From contig JAFKJY010000041.1 of the NCBI GenBank assembly GCA_017305835.1, positions 128,467-192,466 on the forward strand: a DNA stretch of 64,000 nt, read 5' to 3'. Position 1 is the stretch's first letter. Each line of letters starts with the position of its first letter. Position numbers and translations under genes: made by a program. Source of the DNA: Hyphomicrobiales bacterium. GTDB taxonomy: Bacteria; Pseudomonadota; Alphaproteobacteria; Rhizobiales; Rhizobiaceae. The notes beneath the pieces were generated by a model, which saw nothing but the letters and a program-made list of their open reading frames with translations, made no database searches and was not told where the DNA came from. This document shows, piece after piece, positions 28,158 to 35,513 of this stretch.

Positions 28158-29220
28158 GCGCGCCGAGCAGGAAGACGAGCGCGGCGCCGGCGATCTCGAT
28201 CGCCGCGTGAAGCGCCCCGCCGCTGCCGCTGCCGGTCAGGGCGAGCGCCCAGTTCTTGGCGGTGACGGCCAGCGTGGCGAGGACCGAGACGGTGATCGCC
28301 GTGCCGATCGACATCGCCAGCACCGAGACGACGCCGCCGAAGATCAGCCCGTTGAGCAGGGCGAAGGAGAGCACGATCAGCGCGCCGGTGCAGGGCCTGA
28401 TGCCGACCGCGACGATGGCCGTCCAGGCCGTGCGCCAGTCGAAATCGCGGCCCGAGAGCATTGAGGGGTCGGGCGCATGGGAATGGCCGCATTCCGCGCA
28501 GATTTCGCCGGGGCCGATGTCCGGATGCGTGCATTGCACGTTGAGCACGCGGCGGGGGGCGGAAGCTTTGGCGTCGCCGGCATCCGTCCGCGCGTCGCCG
28601 CCATGCGCCTCGAACAGGGCGGCGGTGACGCCCGGCATGCCCGCCGGCGCCAGCATCGGCGCCGGGCGCATCAGCGCGACCAGCCGACGCCCGGCCTTGC
28701 GCCACAGCAGCCACGCGCCGAAGCCGGTGACGAGCGCATAGCTGCCGATCTCGAGGAAGCGCGAGGCGTCCGTCATGGTCAGCGAGGTGCCGGCGAGCAC
28801 GACGTAGACGAGGCCCATCAGCACGATCGCCGACACGCCCTGCAGCAGGGCCGAGACGAAGGAGAGCACGATGCCGCGCCGCAGCGCCACCTCGTTGGCG
28901 ATCATGTAGGAGGAGATCACCGCCTTGCCGTGACCGGGGCCGGCGGCATGGAAGACGCCGTAGGCGAAGGACAGGCCGATGAGCAGCCACAGCCCGCCGC
29001 CGCCGTCGCGCATCGACTTCAGCGCGCCGGCCAGCGCGCGGTAGAAGCGCTGCTGCTCTACATTCACCCAGTTCAGCACATGCGCGAACAGGCCGGTCGA
29101 CGGCAGCGTCGCCTCGTTGGTGCCGATGCCGAGCGAGCTCTGCGCGTGGGCGGCCGCGACCAGCCCCGCCATCGCCAGGGCGGCGAGAGCGACGGCAGCG
29201 GCTGCCTCGCGCACCCTCAT
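28129..29220 (-). CDS. NicO/RcnA-type nickel/cobalt transporter
   Basis: 363 residues from the ATG at 29220, which overlaps the upstream DUF1007 stop (ATGA). An N-terminal signal-like segment (AGLVAAAHAQ) precedes six or seven membrane helices. Family signatures are SFAYGVFHAAGPGHGKAVISSYM (HxxGPGHGK metal site) and AVGIRPCTGALIVLSFALLNG. The central loop carries a Cys/His-rich stretch, VQCTHPDIGPGEICAECGHSHAP, which could bind metal. It is inferred to move Ni/Co (or another divalent metal) across the inner membrane. Its 3' end overlaps the rhomboid-like gene by 29 bases, tail to tail. Confidence 0.88.
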   Translation of the reverse strand: MRVREAAAAVALAALAMAGLVAAAHAQSSLGIGTNEATLPSTGLFAHVLNWVNVEQQRFYRALAGALKSMRDGGGGLWLLIGLSFAYGVFHAAGPGHGKAVISSYMIANEVALRRGIVLSFVSALLQGVSAIVLMGLVYVVLAGTSLTMTDASRFLEIGSYALVTGFGAWLLWRKAGRRLVALMRPAPMLAPAGMPGVTAALFEAHGGDARTDAGDAKASAPRRVLNVQCTHPDIGPGEICAECGHSHAPDPSMLSGRDFDWRTAWTAIVAVGIRPCTGALIVLSFALLNGLIFGGVVSVLAMSIGTAITVSVLATLAVTAKNWALALTGSGSGGALHAAIEIAGAALVFLLGALMLAASLSA

Positions 29221-29876
29221 TTCCCGCCCCCGCAATCCAGTTCGAGGCGCGTCGCGAAAAGCTTGGTGTAGTCGGTGCCGGTGGGATCGTTGAAGAAGGC
29301 GTCGGTCAGCGTCTTCTGGTTCTGGGCGATCGCCTCGTCGGGATCCGGGCGGATCACCTTGCGGCGGCAGTCGGCCGGCATGCCGTTGACCTTCATCATG
29401 TCGTCGCTGGTGAAGTCGATTGCCGTATAGAAGGTCGGGTCGTAGATGCCGAAGTCGATCTTGCCGGCGAGCTTCAGCGGCTTCTCGGGCGCGGATTCGA
29501 ACATGATGATGAGCTGCTGCTTGTCGTAGGTCGCGATCAGCTCGGCCGGCGCCTTCATGGCGACGTCCTTGCCGTTCGCGGTCACCATCTGGAAATAGCC
29601 GAAATCGGCGAGCGAATCGTGGACTGTGCGGCCGACCTCGGCGAGCTCGGCGTCGTCGAGCTTGCGGTCCTTGTTCTTGTCGAATTCCATCAGAACGGTG
29701 GCAGAGAAGAGGTCGTCGAAGCGCCAGACATGGCCGAGCGAGTGGACGGTGTGGTCCGGCCCGACCTCGACCTCCAGCGTGGCTTCCGCGAAGACGTGCG
29801 GATGGGCGAGCGCGGCGCGGGGCGACAGGGCCGCCACGGCCGAAAGGCATGCCGCAATCGCGTACGGTCGAATCAA
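29217..29876 (-). CDS. DUF1007 periplasmic protein
   Basis: 219 residues. Signal peptide 1-~24 (LSAVAALSPRAALA), with HPHVFAEATLEVEVG right after it, the typical N-terminal His-rich start of DUF1007. Further in: HVWRFDDLFSATVLMEFDKNKDRKLDDAEL, which looks like an EF-hand-type Asp-rich loop (DKNKDRKLDDAE). DUF1007 genes are regularly paired with NicO transporters, and the protein is thought to be a periplasmic metal-binding partner. Here the pair is translationally coupled by a 4-base overlap. Confidence 0.87.
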   Translation of the reverse strand: MIRPYAIAACLSAVAALSPRAALAHPHVFAEATLEVEVGPDHTVHSLGHVWRFDDLFSATVLMEFDKNKDRKLDDAELAEVGRTVHDSLADFGYFQMVTANGKDVAMKAPAELIATYDKQQLIIMFESAPEKPLKLAGKIDFGIYDPTFYTAIDFTSDDMMKVNGMPADCRRKVIRPDPDEAIAQNQKTLTDAFFNDPTGTDYTKLFATRLELDCGGGK

Positions 29877-29936
29877 TTGGCTACCATCCCCTCGGGCGAA
29901 GACGCCATGCTCGCGACGAAGCGGGCAAAAGTGCGA

Positions 29937-29982
29937 CCGAAAGCGCTTCGCATCTTGTCGGAATCAGGCGACGCGCTTTCGG
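29937..29982. repeat. Inverted repeat upstream of the DUF1007 gene
   Basis: Perfect 10-bp arms CCGAAAGCGC / GCGCTTTCGG (29937-29946, 29973-29982) with a 26-base loop. It lies beside the nested palindrome at 29995-30039 and shares the CCGAAA motif. Either part of the same dispersed repeat family or an operator. Confidence 0.55.
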
Positions 29983-29994
29983 CTCCCGGTTTTC

Positions 29995-30039
29995 GCATGT
30001 CGTCATCCCGAAACCGGTTCCCACTTTCGGGCGACATGC
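29995..30039. repeat. Nested palindromic repeat, copy 2
   Basis: Outer arms GCATGTCG / CGACATGC (29995-30002, 30032-30039) and inner arms CCCGAAA / TTTCGGG, with an unpaired tcat on the left. Related to the element at 26121-26168 in inverse orientation. It sits in the 169-base gap between the DUF1007 gene and the 3' end of the LysR gene. Confidence 0.75.
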
Positions 30040-30045
30040 TGGCGC

Positions 30046-30945
30046 TCATGTTCCCTCGCGCGCCTTGAACCAGCGGACCAGATAGTCGACCAGAACGCGG
30101 ATCTTGGCCGGCAAATAGCGGCGATGCGGATAGACCGCGTAGACGCCGCCGCCATGCTGCGTCCAGCGGTCGAGGACCGATACGAGCCGGCCGCTTTCGA
30201 GCTCCGGCCGGGCGACGAAATCCGGCAGCATTGCGAAGCCCAGCCCGGCGACGGCCGCCGCGCGGGTGGTGAGTGGGCTGTTGACCTCCATGCGGCTCGG
30301 CACGGGGACCGTCATCGGCTCGCCCTTCTCGTTGACGAAGGGCCAGTTCGCCCGCCAGCGGCCGTTTGTGTCGATCACGCAGGGCAGCCGCGACAGGTCC
30401 TGCGGGTGCTCGGGCCGGCCGACCTGCGCGATCAGGTCCGGCGAGGCGCAGACGACCATGCCGAGCGGCGCCAGCAGGCGGGCGATCAGCGAGGAATCCT
30501 CCAGCCGGGTGATGCGGATGGCGAGGTCGAAGCCTTCTTCCACCAGGTCGACGAAACGGTCGTCGAGATTGATCTCCAGCGTGATCTCCGGGTGCTCGAC
30601 GGCGAAATCGACCAGCGACTGGCCGACGGGCGAGTCGGCGAAGGAGCGCGAGGCCGACAGCTTGATGCGGCCGCGCACGTCGGCCGAGCTCTCGCGCACC
30701 GCGTCGGCGAGGCTGTCGATCTCGCGCACGATCTCGGAGGCGCGCTTGTAGTAGACGTGGCCGGCCTCGGTCAGCGAGAACTGCCGCGTCGTGCGGTTGA
30801 GCAGCAGCGCCCCCAGCTCGTCCTCCAGCTCGCGCACATATTTCGACAGCAGCGCCTTGGAGCGGCCGATCTTGCGTGCGGCGGCGGAAAACCCCTCCGC
30901 CTCGACCACGTCGATGAAGGCGCGCATGCGGGTCAGCGTGTCCAT
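30046..30945 (-). CDS. LysR family transcriptional regulator
   Basis: 299 residues from the ATG at 30945 (MDTLTRMRAFIDVVEAEGFSAAARKIGRSKALLSKYVRELED), a standard N-terminal winged helix-turn-helix for residues 1-60. The effector-binding domain (~90-295) follows. The frame is open upstream, but that part overlaps the amidase gene in another frame. It lies immediately downstream of the amidase (one base between amidase stop and LysR start), so it is probably in the same operon. Target genes and inducer are unknown; the amidase is the obvious candidate. Confidence 0.92.
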   Translation of the reverse strand: MDTLTRMRAFIDVVEAEGFSAAARKIGRSKALLSKYVRELEDELGALLLNRTTRQFSLTEAGHVYYKRASEIVREIDSLADAVRESSADVRGRIKLSASRSFADSPVGQSLVDFAVEHPEITLEINLDDRFVDLVEEGFDLAIRITRLEDSSLIARLLAPLGMVVCASPDLIAQVGRPEHPQDLSRLPCVIDTNGRWRANWPFVNEKGEPMTVPVPSRMEVNSPLTTRAAAVAGLGFAMLPDFVARPELESGRLVSVLDRWTQHGGGVYAVYPHRRYLPAKIRVLVDYLVRWFKAREGT

Positions 30946-30946
30946 G

Positions 30947-32242
30947 TCAGACCTTCTCCGTGGCGTCGAGGATGATCCGCGCAAGGCGGATGAGCTGCAG
31001 GTCGCTGCCGGCGGGGCCGAGGAGCGAGATGCCGAAGGGGGCGCCGGCGACGCGGCCGAGCGGGATCGTGATCTGCGGAAAGCCAGACGGGCCGGAGAGG
31101 CACAGGAGCCGGAGCGCGCGCTCGCGATAGGCCTGCTGGTCGTCGAAGCCGGCATCGCGCAGGGGTGCGGCGCCCGGCACGGTCGGCAGCACCAGCAGGC
31201 CGTCCTCGCCGAGGAGATCCGCGAGTCCGGCGCGAAAGGCGGCGCGGCGCTCGCTCTCGCGGGCGAAGGTCGCGGCATCGATGGTGCGGCCGAACTCGAA
31301 GCGCTCCCTCACGCCGGGGCCGAGACGGCGATCCTTCGCCGAGATGAACGGGCCGTGGACCTGCCAGGCCTCAAATGCCTGGATCCGGCGGAAGCACCAG
31401 TAGAGGTCGTCGAGGGAGCGGGCGAGCGGAGACGCTTCGCGTGAGGGTCCCAACGCCGCCTCGACCTTGCGCAGCATGCGCCGGTATTCGGCGGCTTCCG
31501 CCTCGCCGAGCGGGAGGGCGTCGAGCGCGGCGAGGCGGAGGAGGCGGAATTGCCCTTCATCCGGCGTGAGCGCCGGCTCCAGCTTTCCGCCGCCGGTGGG
31601 CCGCAACGTGGGCGACTCCCTCTCCCCGTCCTTCACGGGGAGAGGGTAAGGGTGAGGGGCGGCGCCGGCTTCTCCGAAGAAGATGCTTCCTACCCGCTCA
31701 TAAATCTCCGCATCCCGCGCGAACCAGCCGAAGGTGTCGAGACTGGGCGCCAGCGGCATGGCGCCGTCGAGCGGGATCGCGCCGTGGGTGGTCCTGAGTC
31801 CGATCAGGCCGCAGAAGCTCGCCGGCGCGCGGATCGAGCCGCCGGTGTCGGAGCCGGCGGCAATATCGGCAAGGCCGCCGGCCACGGCCGCCGCCGAACC
31901 CGACGAGGAGCCGCCGGTGACGCGGCCGGGGGCGACCGGATTGACGGGCTGCGGATAGTGCGCGTTGTGGCCCATCAGCGAGAAGGTCAGCTCGTCGGTC
32001 TGGGTGCGGCCGACGAATCGCGCGCCCGCATCCAGCAAGGCGCGAATCGCCGGCGCCGTGGACGCGGCCGGCTGCGCTTCGGCGAGCATCTGCGGGTTGC
32101 CGCCGCCGGTCTTCTGGCCCCTGACGGCGAAGATGTCCTTCACGGCCAGCAACAGGCCCGCCAGCGGTCCGGATTTCTCTTCGATATCAGCGCCTTGCGT
32201 TCCGGCGACGAAGGCATTCAGGGGATCGGGGAAGGGCTGCAC
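30947..32242 (-). CDS. Amidase signature family enzyme with an in-frame palindromic insertion
   Basis: 431 residues. Ser-cisSer-Lys amidase: Lys in LLLAVKDIFAVRG (~residue 32-36), VTGGSSSGSAAAVAGG, and the nucleophile Ser in AAGSDTGGSIRAPASFCG. It hydrolyses carboxamides; the substrate is unknown. About residues 190-225 read AAPHPYPLPVKDGERESPTLR..., the translation of a palindromic repeat (31618-31646 plus flank), and look like an added segment relative to the usual amidase core. The start is divergent to the decarboxylase leader; lysR follows. Confidence 0.88.
   Translation of the reverse strand: MQPFPDPLNAFVAGTQGADIEEKSGPLAGLLLAVKDIFAVRGQKTGGGNPQMLAEAQPAASTAPAIRALLDAGARFVGRTQTDELTFSLMGHNAHYPQPVNPVAPGRVTGGSSSGSAAAVAGGLADIAAGSDTGGSIRAPASFCGLIGLRTTHGAIPLDGAMPLAPSLDTFGWFARDAEIYERVGSIFFGEAGAAPHPYPLPVKDGERESPTLRPTGGGKLEPALTPDEGQFRLLRLAALDALPLGEAEAAEYRRMLRKVEAALGPSREASPLARSLDDLYWCFRRIQAFEAWQVHGPFISAKDRRLGPGVRERFEFGRTIDAATFARESERRAAFRAGLADLLGEDGLLVLPTVPGAAPLRDAGFDDQQAYRERALRLLCLSGPSGFPQITIPLGRVAGAPFGISLLGPAGSDLQLIRLARIILDATEKV
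31618..31646. repeat. REP-like palindrome inside the amidase coding sequence
   Basis: Perfect 12-bp inverted repeat (31618-31629 with 31635-31646, 5-base loop) followed by taagggtgagggg. This is the pattern of the CCCTCTCCCCGT...ACGGGGAGAGGG intergenic repeats that I know from Mesorhizobium and relatives. Here it is read through in frame by the amidase. Confidence 0.8.
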
Positions 32243-32285
32243 CGTTCAACTCGCGTGGACGACCGCCAGACGATTGTTCAATGCA

Positions 32286-32316
32286 CGAAATTTTTCAACC
32301 TGCCTCGAAAATTTCG
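32286..32316. promoter_or_regulatory. Operator-like inverted repeat
   Basis: CGAAATTTT (32286-32294) and AAAATTTCG (32308-32316) form a perfect 9-bp inverted repeat with a 13-base spacer, strikingly AT-rich in this GC-rich DNA. It ends directly before the -35 of the decarboxylase promoter and about 45 bases from the amidase start, so it could serve a regulator of either gene (for example the LysR protein). Confidence 0.5.
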
Positions 32317-32345
32317 TTGATTGCGGGGGGACGAATCCATATATC
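32317..32345 (+). promoter_or_regulatory. Sigma-70-type promoter for the decarboxylase leader RNA
   Basis: -35 TTGATT (32317-32322), 17-base spacer, -10 TATATC (32340-32345). Transcription would start near 32352, just before the structured leader. The gene start lies some 440 bases further on, so a long 5' untranslated region is predicted. Confidence 0.6.
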
Positions 32346-32351
32346 CGCGCT

Positions 32352-32794
32352 TGCCCAAAGTCGCACGTGCCTGTGGGCGTCCCCCGACCTCGGAATGGCG
32401 AGGATATCGGGACGGTACCCGGGAAGTAACGAGCCCGGTCGGATCAGCGGCCAACCGCCGACCCGAGGACGCCTTGAAGCAACGACGGTGCGGGCCTTTC
32501 TGGTGTCTGCCGGTCGTCCATAGACCGGGGTTACTGAAGAGGCACACCTTCATTGCCGGCAGTGCGGACGGGTCTCCCATCCAAGCCAAGGCAGACAAAG
32601 CGAGCGGTCGCCGCGAGGCGGAAGCTCATCGCCGCGTGACACGTGTCCGCATGGTTCCGGGGTCTCCACAGGCCGGTCCCTGCGTCTCGTCGCACGCACT
32701 TTGTCCACCGCGGGTTCGTGGCCGTGCGCCGAAGACCCGCAGCCTGATGAAGCGGCTCACTCCGGTTTCCGGCGGCCGCGATGGGAGAGACCCG
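32352..32794 (+). ncRNA. speF-type structured leader of the ornithine/lysine decarboxylase
   Basis: This stretch has no convincing gene. It holds nested helices: a closing stem GGCGTCC / GGACGCC (32376-32382 with 32467-32473), and inside it CCCGACCTCG / CGAGG..TCGGG (32383-32392 with 32399-32411), CCGGG / CCCGG (32419-32423 with 32434-32438) and GCGG / CCGC (32446-32457). Further on come CCGGTC / GACCGG (32510-32528) and an element at 32570-32581 complementary to the ribosome-site region 32780-32793. Position and length fit the speF RNA motif of alphaproteobacterial ornithine decarboxylase genes, thought to sense the polyamine state. The family name is from memory of that motif, not a search. 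Confidence 0.7.
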
Positions 32795-33928
32795 ATGGCC
32801 ACCCAGCGCATCCTCGACTTCCTCGCCACCCGACGACCCAACGGCCCCTGCCTCGTGGTCGATCTCGACGTCGTGCGCGACAATTTCCACGCCTTCCAGA
32901 AGGCGCTGCCGGACAGCCGGATCTACTACGCGGTGAAGGCCAATCCCGCGCCCGAGATCCTGCGCCTGCTCGCCGCGCTCGGCTCGTCCTTCGACACCGC
33001 CTCGGTCGCCGAGATCGAGATGGCGATGGATGCCGGCGCGCCGGCTGAGCGCATCTCCTTCGGCAACACGATCAAGAAGGAGCGCGACGTCGCGCGCGCC
33101 TTCGAGCTCGGCATCCGCCTGTTCGCCGTCGACTGCGTCGAGGAAGTGGAGAAGGTGGCGCGCGTCGCCCCGGGAGCCCGCGTATTCTGCCGCGTGCTCA
33201 CCGACGGCGCGGGCGCCGAGTGGCCGCTGTCGCGCAAGTTCGGCTGCGTGCCGGCGATGGCGATCGACGTGCTGCGTCACGCGAAGAAGCTGGGGCTCGA
33301 CGCCTACGGCGTGTCCTTCCACGTCGGCTCGCAGCAGACGGACCTCAACGCCTGGGACAAGGCGCTGGCGGACGCCAAGGGCGTGTTCGCCGCGCTTGCC
33401 GAGGAGGGCATCGTGCTCAAGATGGTCAATATGGGCGGCGGCTTCCCGACCCGCTACCTGAAGGACGTGCCGACCGCGCAGGCCTACGGCCAGGCGATCT
33501 TCGGCGCGCTCAGGAAGCATTTCGGCAACCGCATCCCCGAGACCATCATCGAGCCGGGCCGCGGCATGGTCGGCAATGCGGGCGTGATCAAGTCGGAAGT
33601 CGTGCTGATCTCCAAGAAGGCCGACAACGACAACGTCCGCTGGGTCTATCTCGACATCGGCAAGTTCGGCGGCCTCGCCGAGACGATGGACGAGGCGATC
33701 CGCTACCCGATCGTGACGGCGCATGACGGCAGCGAGACCGGCGCTTGCGTTCTCGCCGGCCCGACCTGCGATTCGGCCGACGTGATGTACGAGAAGACGC
33801 CTTACCCGCTGCCCCTGTCGCTGACCATCGGCGACGAGGTGCTGATCGAGGGGACGGGCGCGTACACCACGACCTACGCCTCGGTCGCGTTCAACGGCTT
33901 CGAGCCTCTCCGATCCTACGTGATCTGA
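32795..33928 (+). CDS. odc: Ornithine/lysine decarboxylase (alanine-racemase fold)
   Basis: 377 residues, PLP-dependent. It makes putrescine (and perhaps cadaverine) from ornithine (lysine). The ATG at 32795 follows GGGAGAGA at good spacing. Group IV decarboxylase hallmarks: PLP Lys48 in IYYAVKANPAPEIL, VSFHVGSQQTD, MVNMGGGFPTRY, IIEPGRGMVGNAG, and the catalytic Cys loop LAGPTCDSADVMYEK with C-terminal GAYTTTYASVAFNGF. Compact size and sequence fit the bifunctional ornithine/lysine type of rhizobia. It feeds homospermidine synthase (encoded at 11-12.5 kb). Regulation by the upstream leader is inferred. Confidence 0.93.
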   Translation: MATQRILDFLATRRPNGPCLVVDLDVVRDNFHAFQKALPDSRIYYAVKANPAPEILRLLAALGSSFDTASVAEIEMAMDAGAPAERISFGNTIKKERDVARAFELGIRLFAVDCVEEVEKVARVAPGARVFCRVLTDGAGAEWPLSRKFGCVPAMAIDVLRHAKKLGLDAYGVSFHVGSQQTDLNAWDKALADAKGVFAALAEEGIVLKMVNMGGGFPTRYLKDVPTAQAYGQAIFGALRKHFGNRIPETIIEPGRGMVGNAGVIKSEVVLISKKADNDNVRWVYLDIGKFGGLAETMDEAIRYPIVTAHDGSETGACVLAGPTCDSADVMYEKTPYPLPLSLTIGDEVLIEGTGAYTTTYASVAFNGFEPLRSYVI

Positions 33929-34075
33929 CGGGCTCGCCCGCCGGATCACCCCGCTGCCGCGAGTCTTCGTGGCGCATGATCCTACCTCGGCCTTCGGCCC
34001 CGGATACATGCGCGTGCGCGTCGCGGCGGCGGGTTCGCTTGTGGACATTCCTCTCCGCTCGTGAAGGACACTTGA

Positions 34076-34741
34076 ATGAACGCTCTCGCGATCCCATCTG
34101 ACGGCTTCCCGGCCACCCTCTCGCTCGGCGCGCCCCACCATGCTCCCGCAACGGACATGGGTTCGGCGGCGTCGCCTGCGCCCTGCCTCTCCCATGCGGA
34201 AGAGGTTGGCTCGCGCGGCGAGGGGGTGGCCCTTTCCGTTTCCATCCTGGGTGAGGCCCCCGCCGACGTCGCGGAGCGCGATGCGCTGCTCGACCGCGCC
34301 ATGGGGCCGCGCTGGAGGAAGAAATCCTCGCACAAGCTGCGCCGCGGACGCTTCCCGTCCGCGGGGCTCGCCTTCGTCGCGAGGGATGCCGCAGGGTCCA
34401 TGGTGGGGACCGTACGGCTGTGGGATGTGACGGCAGGCGAAGGCGGACCGGCTGCGCTCTTGCTCGGCCCGCTTGCCGTCGATCCCGCGCGCAAGTCGGC
34501 GGGCATAGGCTCGATGCTGATGCGTCACGCGATCGCGGAAGCGAAGCAGCGTGGCCACGGCGCGATCCTGCTCGTCGGCGACGCGCCCTATTACGCGCGG
34601 TTCGGTTTCACGGCCGACAGGACCGCAGGGCTCGCCATGCCCGGCCCCTACGAGCGCCACCGCTTCCTGGCGCTGGAGCTCGCGGAGGGCGCGCTCGACG
34701 GTGCCGCCGGCGTGCTGAAGGCGAGCGGCCGCAAGGCATAG
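34076..34741 (+). CDS. GNAT family N-acetyltransferase
   Basis: 221 residues. An unusual 50-residue N-terminal extension is followed by a GNAT domain (~52-190): RDALLDRAMGPRWRKKSSHKLRRGR, GTVRLWDVTAGEGGPAALLLGPLAVDPARKSAGIGSMLMRHAIAEA (acetyl-CoA site), and GDAPYYARFGF. It follows the decarboxylase at 147 bases with GAAGGA upstream, a neighbourhood often seen in rhizobia, so polyamine or amine acetylation is a reasonable guess but unproven. Met28 (MGSAAS) is an alternative start. Confidence 0.82.
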   Translation: MNALAIPSDGFPATLSLGAPHHAPATDMGSAASPAPCLSHAEEVGSRGEGVALSVSILGEAPADVAERDALLDRAMGPRWRKKSSHKLRRGRFPSAGLAFVARDAAGSMVGTVRLWDVTAGEGGPAALLLGPLAVDPARKSAGIGSMLMRHAIAEAKQRGHGAILLVGDAPYYARFGFTADRTAGLAMPGPYERHRFLALELAEGALDGAAGVLKASGRKA

Positions 34742-34791
34742 AGCGCTTGCGAGGCTGCGCCTTCCAAGGGGGGAGCGACGGGCAGCAAAAA

Positions 34792-34823
34792 GGCCGGGGA
34801 ACCGCCGCCCGGGTTCCCCGGCC
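34792..34823. terminator. Bidirectional-type terminator between GNAT and pseudoazurin genes
   Basis: Perfect 12-bp stem GGCCGGGGAACC / GGTTCCCCGGCC (34792-34803, 34812-34823) with an 8-base loop. On the minus strand it is followed by TTTTTGCTGCC, so it is a good terminator for pseudoazurin transcripts. A second stem (GCACCCG / CGGGTGC, 34827-34848) lies between it and the pseudoazurin stop. Confidence 0.85.
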
Positions 34824-34859
34824 AATGCACCCGACCCGGGCCGGGTGCAAGCGAAGCCG

Positions 34860-35306
34860 CTACTTGGCTGCGGCCAATTGGCCGAAAAGCTCGGCAAAGA
34901 CGGTTTTCGCCTTGCCGGACTGCTTCACGGCCTGCGCGGCCTCGGCATTGACGGGATTGCCGACCTCGATGAGGGCGACCATTCCCATTCCGTAGTGGGG
35001 CGTGCACTTGACTCCGTAGACGCCCTCCTTGTCGAGCGTGACGGTCACCTGCTCGTTGACCTTGCCCTTGAAGGGCTCGGCGCCGTCCGGGATCATTCCC
35101 TTGATCGTCTCGACGTCATGCCCCTTGTCCACGGGCACGAAGGTGATCGTGTCGCCAGGCGCGGCGCGCACGAAATTCGGTTCAAATACCATGGCGGTGC
35201 CGTCGGTGCCCTTGTTGAGCATCTTGACCTCGATCTCGGCAGCTCCGGCCGGGCCTGCCAGAGCGATGGCGGCGCCCAGAGCGAGGATGACCATCGACCT
35301 TTTCAT
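34860..35306 (-). CDS. paz: Pseudoazurin (type I blue copper protein)
   Basis: 148 residues with signal peptide 1-23 (LAGPAGAA). Mature cupredoxin of about 125 residues. All four type I copper ligands are visible: His63 ([10 protein letters not shown]), and Cys101, His104 and Met109 in [11 protein letters not shown], with the Cys-x2-His-x4-Met spacing of pseudoazurins. It shuttles electrons in the periplasm, classically to copper nitrite reductase or nitrous oxide reductase; none of those genes is in this window. It is a single gene with its own terminator; a candidate FNR/NnrR-type box lies upstream at 35381-35394. Confidence 0.95.
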   Translation of the reverse strand: MKRSMVILALGAAIALAGPAGAAEIEVKMLNKGTDGTAMVFEPNFVRAAPGDTITFVPVDKGHDVETIKGMIPDGAEPFKGKVNEQVTVTLDKEGVYGVKCTPHYGMGMVALIEVGNPVNAEAAQAVKQSGKAKTVFAELFGQLAAAK

Positions 35307-35380
35307 TGTCTTTTCCTTTCTTCAGTCCTAGCGGCCGCAGCCGCTGACCGTTTCCCTACGCGCATTCGCCCTTCGGCGGT

Positions 35381-35394
35381 TTGCGTTTTCTCAA
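35381..35394. promoter_or_regulatory. Candidate FNR/NnrR-type box
   Basis: TTGCGTTTTCTCAA has the TTG-N8-CAA core of FNR/NnrR/FixK sites and is close to the TTGCG-N4-CGCAA form used by NnrR regulators (one mismatch). It lies 75-88 bases upstream of the pseudoazurin start, a fitting distance for activation with a short leader. No -10 was checked convincingly. Confidence 0.4.
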
Positions 35395-35513
35395 ACAGCG
35401 AGCGGAAAGCCTCGTTCCAAGGCGGGCGGAGGTGCCGCAGGCGCGGGCAGGATAGCAACAAGGCAGGCCGGATTGGAGCGCCGCACCGCCGCACCCGCGC
35501 CGCGGGAGCGCGG

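Noticed and set aside
32321..32794. An in-frame N-terminal extension of the decarboxylase from an upstream ATG at 32321.
   Set aside because: It would add 158 residues without family similarity, run through the structured leader, and ignore the GGGAGAGA site right before 32795.
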